A DNA stretch of 64,000 nucleotides from Hydrogenobaculum sp. 3684 (GTDB taxonomy: Bacteria > Aquificota > Aquificia > Aquificales > Aquificaceae): assembly GCF_000213785.1 (NCBI RefSeq), contig NC_015557.1, forward strand, positions 372,001 to 436,000, read 5' to 3'. Below are positions 17,199 through 27,906 of this stretch, one piece after another. The position numbers were made by a program, and so were the translations under genes. The notes beneath the pieces were generated by a model. The model worked only from the letters and a program-made list of their open reading frames with translations, made no database searches and had not been told where the DNA came from. Within the stretch, counting starts at the first letter, position 1. The number at the start of each line of letters is the position of its first letter.

Positions 17199-17714
17199 TT
17201 ATTTTTTCTTAGGAAGCAACGTAAAGGTTAAAAATGCGTTTTCTCGTACAGGAGGCTTTTCCAAAACACCAATATCCGCTAACTCGTTTACAATTTTATC
17301 CACAAGTTTGTTACCAAGCTCTGGGTATATGTTTTCTCTTCCTCTAAACCTTATACGCACCCTTACTTTGTCCCCATCTTCTAAAAACTCTCTCATTTGC
17401 TTTATTTTGATAGCCAAGTCGTGATTGTCTATCATGACTTTAAGGTTTATATCTTTTACATTTATAGCAGATTCTTTTTGCTTTTTCTTAGCTTCTTTTT
17501 CTTTCTTTTGAATCTCGTACTTAAACTTGCTGTAATTTAAGATCTTACACACCGGTGGATTTGCCTGCGGTGCTATCTCCACAAGGTCAAGGCCTTTTCT
17601 GTTGGCCACTTCAAGAGCTTCTTCTATTGGTACTATGCCTATTTGATTTCCATTCTCGTCTATTAGCCTTACCTCTCTTGCTGTGATCTTTTCGTTGATC
17701 CTATACTCTTGCAA
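17199..17714 (-). CDS. infC: Translation initiation factor IF-3, TTG start
   Basis: The 171-residue IF-3 starts YRINEKITAREVRLIDENGNQIGIV and has the C-terminal domain with RFRGRENIYPELG; it keeps initiation accurate and subunits apart. The start codon is TTG at 17714 with GAGGT 5 nt upstream. A non-AUG start on infC recalls the AUU start in enterobacteria, where IF-3 represses its own translation by rejecting non-canonical starts. The same control is plausible here. It is followed by rpmI. Confidence 0.95.
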   Translation of the reverse strand: MQEYRINEKITAREVRLIDENGNQIGIVPIEEALEVANRKGLDLVEIAPQANPPVCKILNYSKFKYEIQKKEKEAKKKQKESAINVKDINLKVMIDNHDLAIKIKQMREFLEDGDKVRVRIRFRGRENIYPELGNKLVDKIVNELADIGVLEKPPVRENAFLTFTLLPKKK

Positions 17715-17744
17715 AACTTACCTCTTCTTATCGCAAAGATATTT

Positions 17745-19865
17745 TTAGTCGCCTCTTTGCTGGCGATAATATATTTTAACTCTTAAGCTTTTAATAAAAT
17801 TTATAAACTCTTCATATCTCCATATCCTAGAATCGCATATTATGATGGTGCCTTTGTCTTTCTTGCTTCTTACAAGTCTTCCAAATCCTTGTTTAAACTG
17901 CAAAAACGCCTTTTTCCTCGCATAAATAAAACTATCCATAGTGTGCTTTAAGCATTTTTCTGAGCTACTATGTGCCATTGCCTGTTTCATAGATCCAAAA
18001 TGTGATGTCGTCGCTTTATTATGTTTTTTGAAATACCTCATTCTGTGGTAGTTTATGGGATCTTCAGGAGAGTCAAAAGGAAGCTTTGCCATCAAAAGCC
18101 CCTTATCCCCTTTTAGATCTATACCTGTCCATACAGAATCCACCCCTACCAATACGTTTTTATCTCCGTTTTCTACCATTTCTATGGCTTTTCTTAAGGT
18201 TGTTGTGTTTTGGAATATGATATCCTCGTCTTTTGGTATGTATTCCATTTGTTCATAGCTTGTTAAAAGCACCAAAACTTTGCTATAGAATGTTCTTAAA
18301 TATCTTAGACTATTTATTAGCTCTTCTTTCCATAAATCTTTGTTTTTTGGCACTACATTTTTTATGATAAAACTAACATCTTCATAATTAAATACATGCT
18401 CTAAAGAGTAATATTCACCGCTTATGCCTGTGGTAAGCTCTATAAGATCTTTGTCAAGAGTTGCTGAAGTTAGTATTACGCATTTGTAATTAGATAGATC
18501 TATAGCATCTCTTGGGAATATTGGAAAAGCCTCTATTTTGTAGTTAAAATCCCCAAGTTTTTTAGAAAATTCTCTACTTACCACAAAACCTATAATATCT
18601 TTGTTTTCTTCATCTTCCATGTATTTTAGAGTGTTATAAATGTTTGATACGCGGTTTGAGATAGATTTGAATTTGGCTATAAGCCTCATAATTTCATGTT
18701 CTAGCCTATCTGCTGATTTATCTTCAAAATCTTCTTGAAGTTCGCTTGTATCTATGCTAAATCTATTTAAAAATTCATTTTCAAATAACAAGGAGCTTTC
18801 CAAAAAAGCCTTAAACTTTCTGCTTATGGTATTTTTGTATTCAAGCCTTTCTTTGACTGTGTTTATGACATAATTTTTTATGACGTTTACAGCTTGGTTT
18901 AAAGGTTCATATACCATACTAATTAATGGTTCTACAAAAAAAGGTTCATCTAAAGGTATTGAGCTTGGAGCTTTACCTATAGTAGGCTTATTAGTTGGTT
19001 TTTGTTTTTTACTTTCAAAGATACCTTCAAACAAGCTTTTAAATATGCTAAGTATATCAACATTATCAAGCATATTTTTATTATCGTTATCAAGCATATC
19101 TCTTATAGATGCTGCAAGTCTCATTAGGCCAATTACAGAAAATCCAGAAGTAAGGGATTTTACCAAAGCTTCATCAAGTTCATGGGCCTCATCTATTACA
19201 AGGATTTTCTCTTTTGTATCGTCAAAGTTTTTTAAAACCAAAAGGCTATGGTTTACTACCAAGATATCCGCTAGTTTTTCTTTGTCTTTTAGCTTTTTAT
19301 AGTAAAAACAATCTTTTAGATAAGGGCAAGATTTTCTATAATTGGAGTCGCAGTAATTTTCATCTATATTTATATCGGTCCATACTTCTAAGGGTATGCT
19401 GGTAAATTCTACGTCTCCGTCCCATCCTGAGGATTCTATAAGCTCTCTTATAGTATTTGCGAGGCTTACTTTTCCAAATATTGTGGTTTGTTTTAATTCG
19501 TTTTCTTTATCGTAAAATCTATCAAGACAAAGGTAATTTGCTTTACCTTTTAATATAAGATAATTTATACCTTTACCAAAGTAGTTTTTTCTTATAGATG
19601 ATAAGTGTTCAAGGTCCCTTCTTAGTTGTTCTTGTAGGATTTTTGTCTTGGTGGATATGATTGCTTGTTTACCATGCTCTATGATAGGTAGTAAATATCC
19701 AAAGCTTTTGCCAACTCCCGTGGGAGCTTCTATTAAAACGACATTTTGTTCCTCATCATCAAAGTCTTCTTTGTTTATACATTCTTCTACTATGCTAAAC
19801 ATTTTCTCTTGGCTTTTTCTTCTTTCGTAGCCAAGGTTTAACAGTGTTTTGTAAAGTTCCATCAA
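17745..19865 (-). CDS. DinG/XPD-like superfamily 2 DNA helicase
   Basis: At 706 residues it has the helicase order of DinG/Rad3 proteins: Walker A EAPTGVGKS near 46-54, a cysteine group (a CLD near 115, then CDSNYRKSCPYLKDC) that would hold a 4Fe-4S cluster, the DEAH box VIDEAHEL, ILTSATLD, and GFGRLVRSKKDKG as motif VI. Such enzymes unwind D-loops, R-loops or damaged DNA 5' to 3'. It starts at the last bases of aspS (ATGATG over the aspS stop), so it is coupled to that gene. Confidence 0.88.
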   Translation of the reverse strand: MMELYKTLLNLGYERRKSQEKMFSIVEECINKEDFDDEEQNVVLIEAPTGVGKSFGYLLPIIEHGKQAIISTKTKILQEQLRRDLEHLSSIRKNYFGKGINYLILKGKANYLCLDRFYDKENELKQTTIFGKVSLANTIRELIESSGWDGDVEFTSIPLEVWTDINIDENYCDSNYRKSCPYLKDCFYYKKLKDKEKLADILVVNHSLLVLKNFDDTKEKILVIDEAHELDEALVKSLTSGFSVIGLMRLAASIRDMLDNDNKNMLDNVDILSIFKSLFEGIFESKKQKPTNKPTIGKAPSSIPLDEPFFVEPLISMVYEPLNQAVNVIKNYVINTVKERLEYKNTISRKFKAFLESSLLFENEFLNRFSIDTSELQEDFEDKSADRLEHEIMRLIAKFKSISNRVSNIYNTLKYMEDEENKDIIGFVVSREFSKKLGDFNYKIEAFPIFPRDAIDLSNYKCVILTSATLDKDLIELTTGISGEYYSLEHVFNYEDVSFIIKNVVPKNKDLWKEELINSLRYLRTFYSKVLVLLTSYEQMEYIPKDEDIIFQNTTTLRKAIEMVENGDKNVLVGVDSVWTGIDLKGDKGLLMAKLPFDSPEDPINYHRMRYFKKHNKATTSHFGSMKQAMAHSSSEKCLKHTMDSFIYARKKAFLQFKQGFGRLVRSKKDKGTIIICDSRIWRYEEFINFIKSLRVKIYYRQQRGD

Positions 19866-21646
19866 GTGATTTTTATATGCAGTTCTTTAAGTTGCTTATC
19901 TGAAACTACATCTGGAGCACCGGTAAGCAAGCAAGTACCTTTCTGGGTTTTAGGGAAAGCTATAACATCTCTTATAGAGTCAAAACCAAGCATCATAGCC
20001 ATTAGCCTATCAAAACCAAAAGCCAACCCCCCATGCGGTGGTGCTCCGTATTTTAGAGCTTCTAACAAAAATCCAAACTTCATATTTGCTTCTTCGTCTG
20101 ATATATTTAAAACCTTAAATACAAGTTTTTGCACATCTTTGTTGTGTATCCTTATAGAACCTCCTCCTATTTCAACACCGTTTAACACAACATCGTACGC
20201 TCTTGCACCAATACTCTCACCAATATTAATTATATCTTCTTTATCTGGCTTGTCAACAATATATTTTATTTTATCTAAATCCTCTGTTTTTGGAGATGTG
20301 AAAGGATGGTGCATAGCCTCAAGCCTTCCTTCCTCTTCATTGTATTCAAACATTGGAAAATCCACTACCCACAGAAACTCAAATTTTGATTCATCTATAA
20401 GATTTAACATCCTGCCAAGTTGCAATCTTAAATTCCCAAGTATTTTATATACGTTTTTGGGCTTGTCTGCTGAGAAAAATATCATATCTTGATCTTTGGC
20501 CTCAAGCTTTGAAAGCATCGCTTTTATTTCTTCTTGGGATAAGAACTTTGCAATAGGGGAGCTAAACTCACCATTTTCAATTTTGCCCCAAGCAAGCCCT
20601 TTTGCCCCTAATCCTTTTACATATTCTGTAAGATTGTCTATCTCTTTTCTTGATAAAATTTTGTTTATTTTTATAGCTTTTATAATACCTTTTTGCTCTA
20701 TAGCGCTTTTGAATACGTTGAAGTTGGTATTTTTGAAGATATCGCTAAGATCTACAAGCTCTAAACCAAACCTTGTATCTGGTTTATCGGAGCCATATCG
20801 TTCCATTGCTTCTTTGTAGGTGATCTTTTTAAAGGGTGTAACTAGTTCTATGTCTAAAAGCTCTAAAAACAGTTTAGAAAGAAGTTTTTCCGAAATTTCC
20901 ATAATATCTTGTTCTTCTACGAATGACATCTCAAAATCTATCTGGGTAAACTCTGGTTGTCTGTCAGACCTTAGATCTTCATCTCTAAAGCATCTTGCTA
21001 TTTGAAAGTATCTATCAAAGCCAGATATCATAAGTATTTGTTTGAAAAGCTGTGGGGATTGAGGTAAAGCGTAAAACTTACCAGGGTGAAGCCTTGATGG
21101 CACCAAGAAATCTCTTGCTCCTTCTGGGGTTGATTTTATTAAAAAAGGTGTCTCTATCTCGTAAAAGCCGTTTTCTTCAAAAAAATCCCTTGTTATCTTA
21201 AGGGCTTTACTTCTTGTTTTTATAGCTTTTTGAAACTTCGGCCTTCTTAAATCAAGATATCTATATTTTAATCTCAGTTCCTCTGAAATATCTACATTAT
21301 CATCTATTGGAAACGGCAATGTCTCCGATGCGTTTAAAAGCTCAATACGCTCTATTAAAAGTTCTACGTTGCCAGATTTTATTTTTGGATTTTCTGTACC
21401 AGCTGGTCTTCTTCTTACCAAACCTTCTACCAATACAACGCTTTCTTCTTTAAAGTGTTTTGCTATATCATAAAGTTCTTTATTGCTTGATTCTTCTAAA
21501 ACCGCCTGAAGCTTACCTTCTTTATCTCTTAAATCTATAAACAAAACACCGCCGTGATCTCTTATGGAATCTATCCATCCTGCTAATTTAACGTGTTTTC
21601 CTATAAAGCTATCGTCTACTAAGCCTATATATGTATCTCTTAACAT
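19862..21646 (-). CDS. aspS: Aspartyl-tRNA synthetase
   Basis: The 594-residue class II synthetase has the N-terminal OB anticodon domain (GKHVKLAGWIDSIRDHGGVLFIDLRD), motif 2 FRDEDLRSDRQPEFTQID, the bacterial GAD insertion and motif 3 GGLAFGFDRLMAM. It charges tRNA-Asp and, in bacteria with the GatCAB route, often also tRNA-Asn. A TATAAT box lies 6 nt before the ATG, so the transcript is probably leaderless. It is divergent to the secreted-protein gene at 21712. Confidence 0.96.
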   Translation of the reverse strand: MLRDTYIGLVDDSFIGKHVKLAGWIDSIRDHGGVLFIDLRDKEGKLQAVLEESSNKELYDIAKHFKEESVVLVEGLVRRRPAGTENPKIKSGNVELLIERIELLNASETLPFPIDDNVDISEELRLKYRYLDLRRPKFQKAIKTRSKALKITRDFFEENGFYEIETPFLIKSTPEGARDFLVPSRLHPGKFYALPQSPQLFKQILMISGFDRYFQIARCFRDEDLRSDRQPEFTQIDFEMSFVEEQDIMEISEKLLSKLFLELLDIELVTPFKKITYKEAMERYGSDKPDTRFGLELVDLSDIFKNTNFNVFKSAIEQKGIIKAIKINKILSRKEIDNLTEYVKGLGAKGLAWGKIENGEFSSPIAKFLSQEEIKAMLSKLEAKDQDMIFFSADKPKNVYKILGNLRLQLGRMLNLIDESKFEFLWVVDFPMFEYNEEEGRLEAMHHPFTSPKTEDLDKIKYIVDKPDKEDIINIGESIGARAYDVVLNGVEIGGGSIRIHNKDVQKLVFKVLNISDEEANMKFGFLLEALKYGAPPHGGLAFGFDRLMAMMLGFDSIRDVIAFPKTQKGTCLLTGAPDVVSDKQLKELHIKIT

Positions 21647-21652
21647 GCTTAT

Positions 21653-21658
21653 ATTATA
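21653..21658 (-). promoter_or_regulatory. -10 box TATAAT, leaderless type, for aspS
   Basis: The hexamer is 6 nt before the aspS ATG. It stands back to back with the TATAAT at 21699 on the other strand. Confidence 0.55.
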
Positions 21659-21698
21659 TACTAAAAACTTATATCATTGAAATTTTATTTGATAGGTA

Positions 21699-21704
21699 TA
21701 TAAT
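21699..21704 (+). promoter_or_regulatory. -10 box TATAAT, leaderless type, for the secreted-protein gene
   Basis: The hexamer is 7 nt before the ATG at 21712; no Shine-Dalgarno site is present. Confidence 0.55.
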
Positions 21705-21711
21705 AAATTTT

Positions 21712-22152
21712 ATGTTAAAGCGGGGAGTGGTTGTTTTAGGGTTTTTTCTACTTGGACATTTATCTTTTTCTAAACCACTAAAACTTGATATAAAAATACC
21801 ATATAAGGATGTAAATTTCAAAACTAAACATCGTGCATACACAAGTGTATCATCCCCTTTACCAAGAGATGAAAAGCAAAGTGTAGGATTTTCATTCTTT
21901 TTCAATAGACTTCCTTCTGTAAGCGCTATAGTGGACAATATCAGATCTCTTAATTTATCAAAAACTTATCAAGAACCACCCCCAGAGATATACACCTCTG
22001 ATATAAGAAGACATGCTGATTATTACGAAAAAGATATTATTACCAAAAATACATATATAAGACCTACCAACAAAGGCAATGAACTTGTTCAACTTTATAA
22101 AAACGATCCTCAGCTGGATTTTGGTGTAGCCCTAAACGCTAGTTTCAAATAG
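21712..22152 (+). CDS. Putative secreted protein of unknown function
   Basis: The protein has 146 residues with an N-terminal signal peptide (MLKRGVVVLGFFLLGHLSFS), so it is probably periplasmic. The mature part is rich in Lys, Pro, Ser and Tyr, has no cysteine and matches no family I know. The ATG at 21712 is preferred over one at 21631, because the earlier one would lie before the TATAAT box and inside the aspS coding region. The 265-bp gap to cydA follows. Confidence 0.55.
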   Translation: MLKRGVVVLGFFLLGHLSFSKPLKLDIKIPYKDVNFKTKHRAYTSVSSPLPRDEKQSVGFSFFFNRLPSVSAIVDNIRSLNLSKTYQEPPPEIYTSDIRRHADYYEKDIITKNTYIRPTNKGNELVQLYKNDPQLDFGVALNASFK

Positions 22153-22417
22153 TAAAAACTTGATTTTAAAAGCTAATGTGCCTGCATAGTAGCAAAAGTC
22201 TTTTTAGAATTTATTTTTGGTTAGTATGTATATACTTTTTATATAAAAATAGTTTTACACACATATTTCACAATGCTTATATATTATGAGTTATTTTCAT
22301 TTTACTATTATCATATGATATATTTCATTGTTATAAGATAATTTTTAAGTTAAATTAAATTGATGTAGGTTGGTTGATGCTAATCAACCAGCAATCTTTT
22401 AAAAGGAGGTATAGCTT
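22153..22417 (+). promoter_or_regulatory. cydAB upstream region with several AT-rich tracts
   Basis: I see no gene in these 265 bp. The stretch is strongly AT-rich, with possible -10 boxes (for example TATAAG at about 22332), and ends with the FNR-type palindrome and the AAAGGAGG ribosome site of cydA. Confidence 0.5.
22371..22390 (+). promoter_or_regulatory. FNR/CRP-family operator upstream of cydAB
   Basis: The 20-bp perfect palindrome TGGTTGAT-GCTA-ATCAACCA contains TTGATGCTAATCAA (22374-22387), exactly the FNR consensus TTGAT-N4-ATCAA. Its centre is about 37 bp before the cydA ATG, so it would lie at or downstream of the transcription start, a position that usually means repression. The same sequence could also form an RNA hairpin in the leader. 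Confidence 0.7.
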
Positions 22418-23962
22418 ATGGACTTGCTTGACTTGTCCAGGTTTCAGTTCGCCTTTACGGCGATCAATCACTTTATTTATGTGCCTCTTACGTTGGGGCT
22501 CTCTGTGTTCATAGCCATAGTAAAGACCATAGCCTACAAAACCAAAGATCCTAAGTATGACAAATTGGCTATGTTCTTGATGAAGCTTTTCGCAGTAAAC
22601 TTTGCCGCTGGTGTGGCTACAGGTCTTACTATGGAGTTTGAGTTTGGTACAAACTGGTTTACCTACTCAAAGTTTGTAGGTGATATCTTTGGAGCACCTC
22701 TTGCCATTGAAGGTCTTATGGCTTTCTTCTTGGAGTCAACCTTTATAGGTATATTCTTATTTGGAAAAGATAGAATATCTGATGGTATGCATACTTTTTC
22801 CGCTTGGATGGTAGCTCTTGGTAGTAACTTATCCGCTCTTTGGATTTTAATAGCAAACTCATGGATGCAAACCCCTGCTGGATACAAAATAGTCCAAACC
22901 CCCCAAGGTATAAGAGCTGAGCTTACAAACTTTTGGGCAGCTGTTATAAACCATACCACTGTTATAAGGTTTTTACATACCGTAACAGCTGGTCAAATTA
23001 CAGCCGGATTTTTTGTAATGGGTGTAATGGCTTATTTCTTGCTAAGAAACAAGAATATCGATATGGCCAAAGCTGGTTTAAAAGTAGCCCTTATATTTAC
23101 CACAATAGTATCCGTATCTGAAATTATAATAGGAGATACAGCTGGACACTTGGTAGCAGAATATCAACCCCTCAAGCTTGCAATGATGGAAGGTAAATGG
23201 AAAACGGAACAACCAGCTTCCTTGGATGTTTTTGGTTATGTAGATCAAAGCGCTCAAAAGACTTATCCTTTTATAAAAATACCCGGTTTGTTGTCTTTCT
23301 TGGCCTATCATAACTTCGATGCAAAAGTATACGGTATAAACGATTTGATAACTATGTACGATCAAAAAGCCCAAAACTATGCAAACGAAGCAAAAACATT
23401 AGAAGCCCAATACGCTTCAAATCCAAACCCAGCTTTGAAAGATAAGCTAGTGGCCGATAAAGCTTATGCCAAAGCTTACAACATTTCTTTAAAAGATTTA
23501 CCACCTATAAATCTTGTCTTCATGCCATTTCATATAATGGTTGGTCTTGGATTTTTCTTTGCATTTGTAACTTTGTGGGGTCTATATCTTTATAAAAAAG
23601 GTACTCTTTATACCAACAAAGCTTTCTTAAAGACCGTTTTATATTCAATCCCCCTTCCATTTATAGCTTCTGAGCTAGGATGGATGACTGCCGAAATAGG
23701 TCGTCAACCTTGGATAGTTACTGGCGTGCTTAAAACTGCCGATGCGGTATCTTTCAACGCTACTTCAAATGTAATGTTCTCCGTGCTTACTTTCGTAACA
23801 ATATACATACTACTATTCTACGTATATGTAACCACTATGATAAAGAAGGTAAGAGAATACGCAGACACCGAGGCTCCTTCTACAGCTCCAGCTATGGGTT
23901 CGATAAATACAGCTTTGCAAGCTTCTAAGACAGATTTGAACAACGATAACAGGATTTCTTGA
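22418..23962 (+). CDS. cydA: Cytochrome bd quinol oxidase subunit I
   Basis: CydA carries haems b558, b595 and d and oxidises quinol while reducing oxygen with high affinity. The 514 residues form about nine helices. H18 in FTAINHFIYVP matches the haem b595 ligand, and GRQPW (428-432) is the quinol-site signature. The Q-loop region contains a charged helical insert (YDQKAQNYANEAKTLEAQYASNP). It has an AAAGGAGG site 8 nt before ATG and forms an operon with cydB under an FNR-type palindrome. It gives low-oxygen or sulfide-tolerant respiration. Confidence 0.96.
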   Translation: MDLLDLSRFQFAFTAINHFIYVPLTLGLSVFIAIVKTIAYKTKDPKYDKLAMFLMKLFAVNFAAGVATGLTMEFEFGTNWFTYSKFVGDIFGAPLAIEGLMAFFLESTFIGIFLFGKDRISDGMHTFSAWMVALGSNLSALWILIANSWMQTPAGYKIVQTPQGIRAELTNFWAAVINHTTVIRFLHTVTAGQITAGFFVMGVMAYFLLRNKNIDMAKAGLKVALIFTTIVSVSEIIIGDTAGHLVAEYQPLKLAMMEGKWKTEQPASLDVFGYVDQSAQKTYPFIKIPGLLSFLAYHNFDAKVYGINDLITMYDQKAQNYANEAKTLEAQYASNPNPALKDKLVADKAYAKAYNISLKDLPPINLVFMPFHIMVGLGFFFAFVTLWGLYLYKKGTLYTNKAFLKTVLYSIPLPFIASELGWMTAEIGRQPWIVTGVLKTADAVSFNATSNVMFSVLTFVTIYILLFYVYVTTMIKKVREYADTEAPSTAPAMGSINTALQASKTDLNNDNRIS

Positions 23963-23975
23963 GGAGGTGAATGCT

Positions 23976-25016
23976 ATGGGTATATTACCAGATGGACTTT
24001 TTACCTTACAAGGTTTGTGGTTTTTGATAGCAGGTGTATTTTTAATTGGCTACTCAATAACCGATGGATTTGATTTGGGTAGTGCTTTCCCTATGATATT
24101 TATGAAAAGCGAATATGACAGAATAGCTCTTTATAATTCTGTTGCACCAGTATGGGATGGAAATGAGGTTTGGCTTATAGCTGGTGGGGGTATGCTCTTT
24201 GCCGCCTTCCCCACCGTGTATGCCGCTTCTTTCTCTGGATTCTATTTGGCTATACTCCTTGTTTTGTGGGCTTTAATAGGTAGAGCTGTGGCTTTTGAAT
24301 ACCGCAACAAAAGAGAGTCCATGGCTTGGAGACATACCTTTGATTTTATATACTGGCTTGGTAATGTTTTACCTGCTATTCTTTTTGGATGTGCCGTAGG
24401 AAACGCTGTAGTAGGAGTACCTATAGATCAAGACGCTGTATATCACGGCACTTTCTTCACGCTTTTAAGACCAGTACCTCTTGCAATGGGATTGGTAAGT
24501 CTTTTCATGTTTGCTATGCATGGAGCAGCTTATCTGTTGCTTAAAACCGAAGGTTCTGTTTTTGAGATGGCTAAAAAGTATGCTAGCATAAGTGTTATAG
24601 GATATGTAATATCTGTAATATTAACAAACGTACTAGCCATGCAAGAAGCCCCATTTTTGTATAAAAACTATTTTGCTTATCCAATACTTTTTGCTATACC
24701 TCTAGTGATGTTTGTAGGTGTTGTGCTCTATGTAAGCTTACTAAAATCTGGTAAATACGAAAAGATGGTTTATGCATCTGGGCTTGTTAACGCTTTCACT
24801 GTTCTAAATGTAGCTTGCGCTTCTTTCCCAGTACTAATGCGCTCAAGTATAAATCCAGATTACAGTCTAACAGTGTTTAACGCTTCTTCTTCTACCCTCA
24901 CTCTAACAGTGATGCTTATTGTAACGGTTATATTTATGCCTATAGTTATATATTATACTAGGTATGCGTATAAGGTATTTAGTGGAAAAGTAAGTGGAGA
25001 AAAGAGTTATTATTAA
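23976..25016 (+). CDS. cydB: Cytochrome bd quinol oxidase subunit II
   Basis: CydB is the structural partner of CydA, with about eight helices and the family motifs GYSITDGFDLG and WDGNEVWLIAGGG. I take the ATG at 23976, since GAGGAGG ends 8 nt before it and the upstream GTG at 23967 overlaps that site. It is 346 residues long. No cydX-like small ORF or cydDC genes follow; a terminator does. Confidence 0.95.
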   Translation: MGILPDGLFTLQGLWFLIAGVFLIGYSITDGFDLGSAFPMIFMKSEYDRIALYNSVAPVWDGNEVWLIAGGGMLFAAFPTVYAASFSGFYLAILLVLWALIGRAVAFEYRNKRESMAWRHTFDFIYWLGNVLPAILFGCAVGNAVVGVPIDQDAVYHGTFFTLLRPVPLAMGLVSLFMFAMHGAAYLLLKTEGSVFEMAKKYASISVIGYVISVILTNVLAMQEAPFLYKNYFAYPILFAIPLVMFVGVVLYVSLLKSGKYEKMVYASGLVNAFTVLNVACASFPVLMRSSINPDYSLTVFNASSSTLTLTVMLIVTVIFMPIVIYYTRYAYKVFSGKVSGEKSYY

Positions 25017-25060
25017 TTTTCTTGAAGCGTCTTGATGCAACCATTCCTATCCTTCTTTTA

Positions 25061-25083
25061 CCCCTCTTTTGAGGGGCTTTTTA
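25061..25083 (+). terminator. Intrinsic terminator after cydAB
   Basis: CCCCTC-TTTT-GAGGGG followed by CTTTTTAA, 45 nt after the cydB stop. Confidence 0.85.
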
Positions 25084-25184
25084 ATATATAGATAATTTAT
25101 CATTAAGAATATTTGATAACTATGATATATATTATATATATTTATAAGTATCTGATGCAGCTGATTTTTTATGCCTTTAATAGT

Positions 25185-26165
25185 TCAGTTCATTAATTTT
25201 GTTATGTATTCTTTTAAGTATTCTATATTTTGTCCGGTAGTAGAAGAAACCGGTATAAAATCAAGTGATTTTTCTTTGGCTAATTTTTCTAAAAGCTCCA
25301 AATTTTCTTTCTTTGCTATATCAAGCTTTGTACCTACAACGGCTTTAATTTTTTGTATCAAGCTTTTATCATAAAGAGAAAGTTCAGTAGTTAGAATTTC
25401 AAAATCTTTAACAGGGTTTTCACTAGACAGGTCTATAGCCAAAACCAAATATTTTGAACGCTCTATATGTTTTAAAAAATCAAGTCCAAGCCCAGCCCCT
25501 TTATGAGCATTTTCTATAATTCCTGGTATATCGGCGATGGTAAAAGATTTATCATCTGTTTTAATAACTCCTAACTCTGGATAAAGCGTAGTAAAAGGAT
25601 AATCGGCAATTTTTGGATGTGCATTGGTTAAGACCGATAATAGCGTTGATTTACCAACGTTTGGTAGGCCTACTATGGCTATATCGGCTATTGTTTTTAA
25701 TATAAGAACAAGCTCTTTTTCTTCTCCTTTTTTGCCATGTGTAAACTTTCTTGGAGTTTGATTTGTAGGTGTTGCAAAGTGAGCATTACCAAGACCACCA
25801 TCGCCGCCTTTTGCTACTACGCAACTTTGACCATGTTTTACAAGGTCACATAGAACGTCGTTGGTTTTTTTGTCTATTACTATAGTTCCTACTGGTACCT
25901 TTATTACAATGTCTTTACCGTTTTTACCGTGCTGGTTTTTTGGTTTTCCATGCTCTCCGTTTTGAGCTACAAAATGCCTTTTATATTTAAAATCTAAAAA
26001 CGTTGTTTTTGAAGAATCCGCTTTTAATATAACAGAACCACCTTTTCCCCCATTTCCACCCGCAGGTCCCCCATAGGGTCTATACTTTTCTCTTAAAAAA
26101 TAAACCCCTCCGTTTCCACCGTCTCCAGCTTTTACCTTTATCTGGGCTATGTCTATAAAGTTCAA
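25185..26165 (-). CDS. obgE: GTPase Obg/CgtA
   Basis: The glycine-rich OBG domain (residues 1-155, with [28 protein letters not shown]-type segments) is followed by the G domain with GLPNVGKST, the switch region [25 protein letters not shown] and GTKLD. It acts in 50S assembly and stress control. At 326 residues it has no C-terminal OCT domain, as in many Gram-negatives. It starts 7 nt after gap on the same strand. Confidence 0.95.
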   Translation of the reverse strand: MNFIDIAQIKVKAGDGGNGGVYFLREKYRPYGGPAGGNGGKGGSVILKADSSKTTFLDFKYKRHFVAQNGEHGKPKNQHGKNGKDIVIKVPVGTIVIDKKTNDVLCDLVKHGQSCVVAKGGDGGLGNAHFATPTNQTPRKFTHGKKGEEKELVLILKTIADIAIVGLPNVGKSTLLSVLTNAHPKIADYPFTTLYPELGVIKTDDKSFTIADIPGIIENAHKGAGLGLDFLKHIERSKYLVLAIDLSSENPVKDFEILTTELSLYDKSLIQKIKAVVGTKLDIAKKENLELLEKLAKEKSLDFIPVSSTTGQNIEYLKEYITKLMN

Positions 26166-26172
26166 ATTATTC

Positions 26173-27219
<1,047 letters not shown>

Positions 27220-27225
27220 TTACAG

Positions 27226-27906
27226 TTAAGATTTTATAAAAATAGCTATTATAGGAGAAAGAATAAAATTTAAAAGCTTTAGATCTTTGGTTATTCCTAA
27301 AAGCTTCAAAGCCAAACCCACTATAAGACAAGCACCGATAAAAGCTACATTTTCTAAAGAACCACTACTTATTGAGCTTTTAAAAAAGTAAGCTATATAA
27401 GTAAGAGAACCCTGATAAAGAAGTATTGAAAACGATGAAAACGCCACAGATCTACCCATCGAAGAAGAAAGAAGTACTGCGCTTATACCATCCATTATAG
27501 CTTTTGACAAAATAAGGCTATTCTGAGCCTTTGCCCCTTCCATGATACAACCAAGTATAGTGATAGGCCCTACACAAAACATTATTGTGGCTGTATTAAA
27601 CCCCTCTGGAGAGCCTATATTTTTAAATGCTTTTAAAAAAACCTTATCTAAGTTTGACTCAAAATCAAAATAATATCCTATTACGCCCCCTATTATTAGA
27701 CAAGCCAATACTTCTATAATATTTGCTTTTGAGCCTTCTCTAAAAAGATGATAAGCCATACCAAAGGAGAATAACCCAAAAGCTTTTAGAGTAGCTTCTT
27801 TTATGGAATGTGGAATATATTTTCCAAACAAACTCCCAAAGTATCCACCAACAAATACCAAAAGGGCGTTTATAAGAGTGCCTTCGCCTATAAAATACTC
27901 TGGCAT
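27226..27906 (-). CDS. DUF554-family membrane protein
   Basis: The protein has about seven hydrophobic helices and the DUF554 start GEGTLINALLVFVGGYFGSLFGK. The family is thought to be membrane transport-like, but its substrate is unknown. The ATG at 27906 overlaps the stop of the HIT gene as TGATG and is preferred over an in-frame ATG 15 nt upstream. It is 226 residues long, co-transcribed and probably co-translated with the HIT protein gene. Confidence 0.75.
   Translation of the reverse strand: MPEYFIGEGTLINALLVFVGGYFGSLFGKYIPHSIKEATLKAFGLFSFGMAYHLFREGSKANIIEVLACLIIGGVIGYYFDFESNLDKVFLKAFKNIGSPEGFNTATIMFCVGPITILGCIMEGAKAQNSLILSKAIMDGISAVLLSSSMGRSVAFSSFSILLYQGSLTYIAYFFKSSISSGSLENVAFIGACLIVGLALKLLGITKDLKLLNFILSPIIAIFIKS

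Noticed and set aside
19866-20492. 208-codon plus-strand ORF opposite aspS
   Set aside because: Ser/Pro/Ile-rich composition of a shadow frame, no ribosome site, and it lies fully within a clear synthetase gene.
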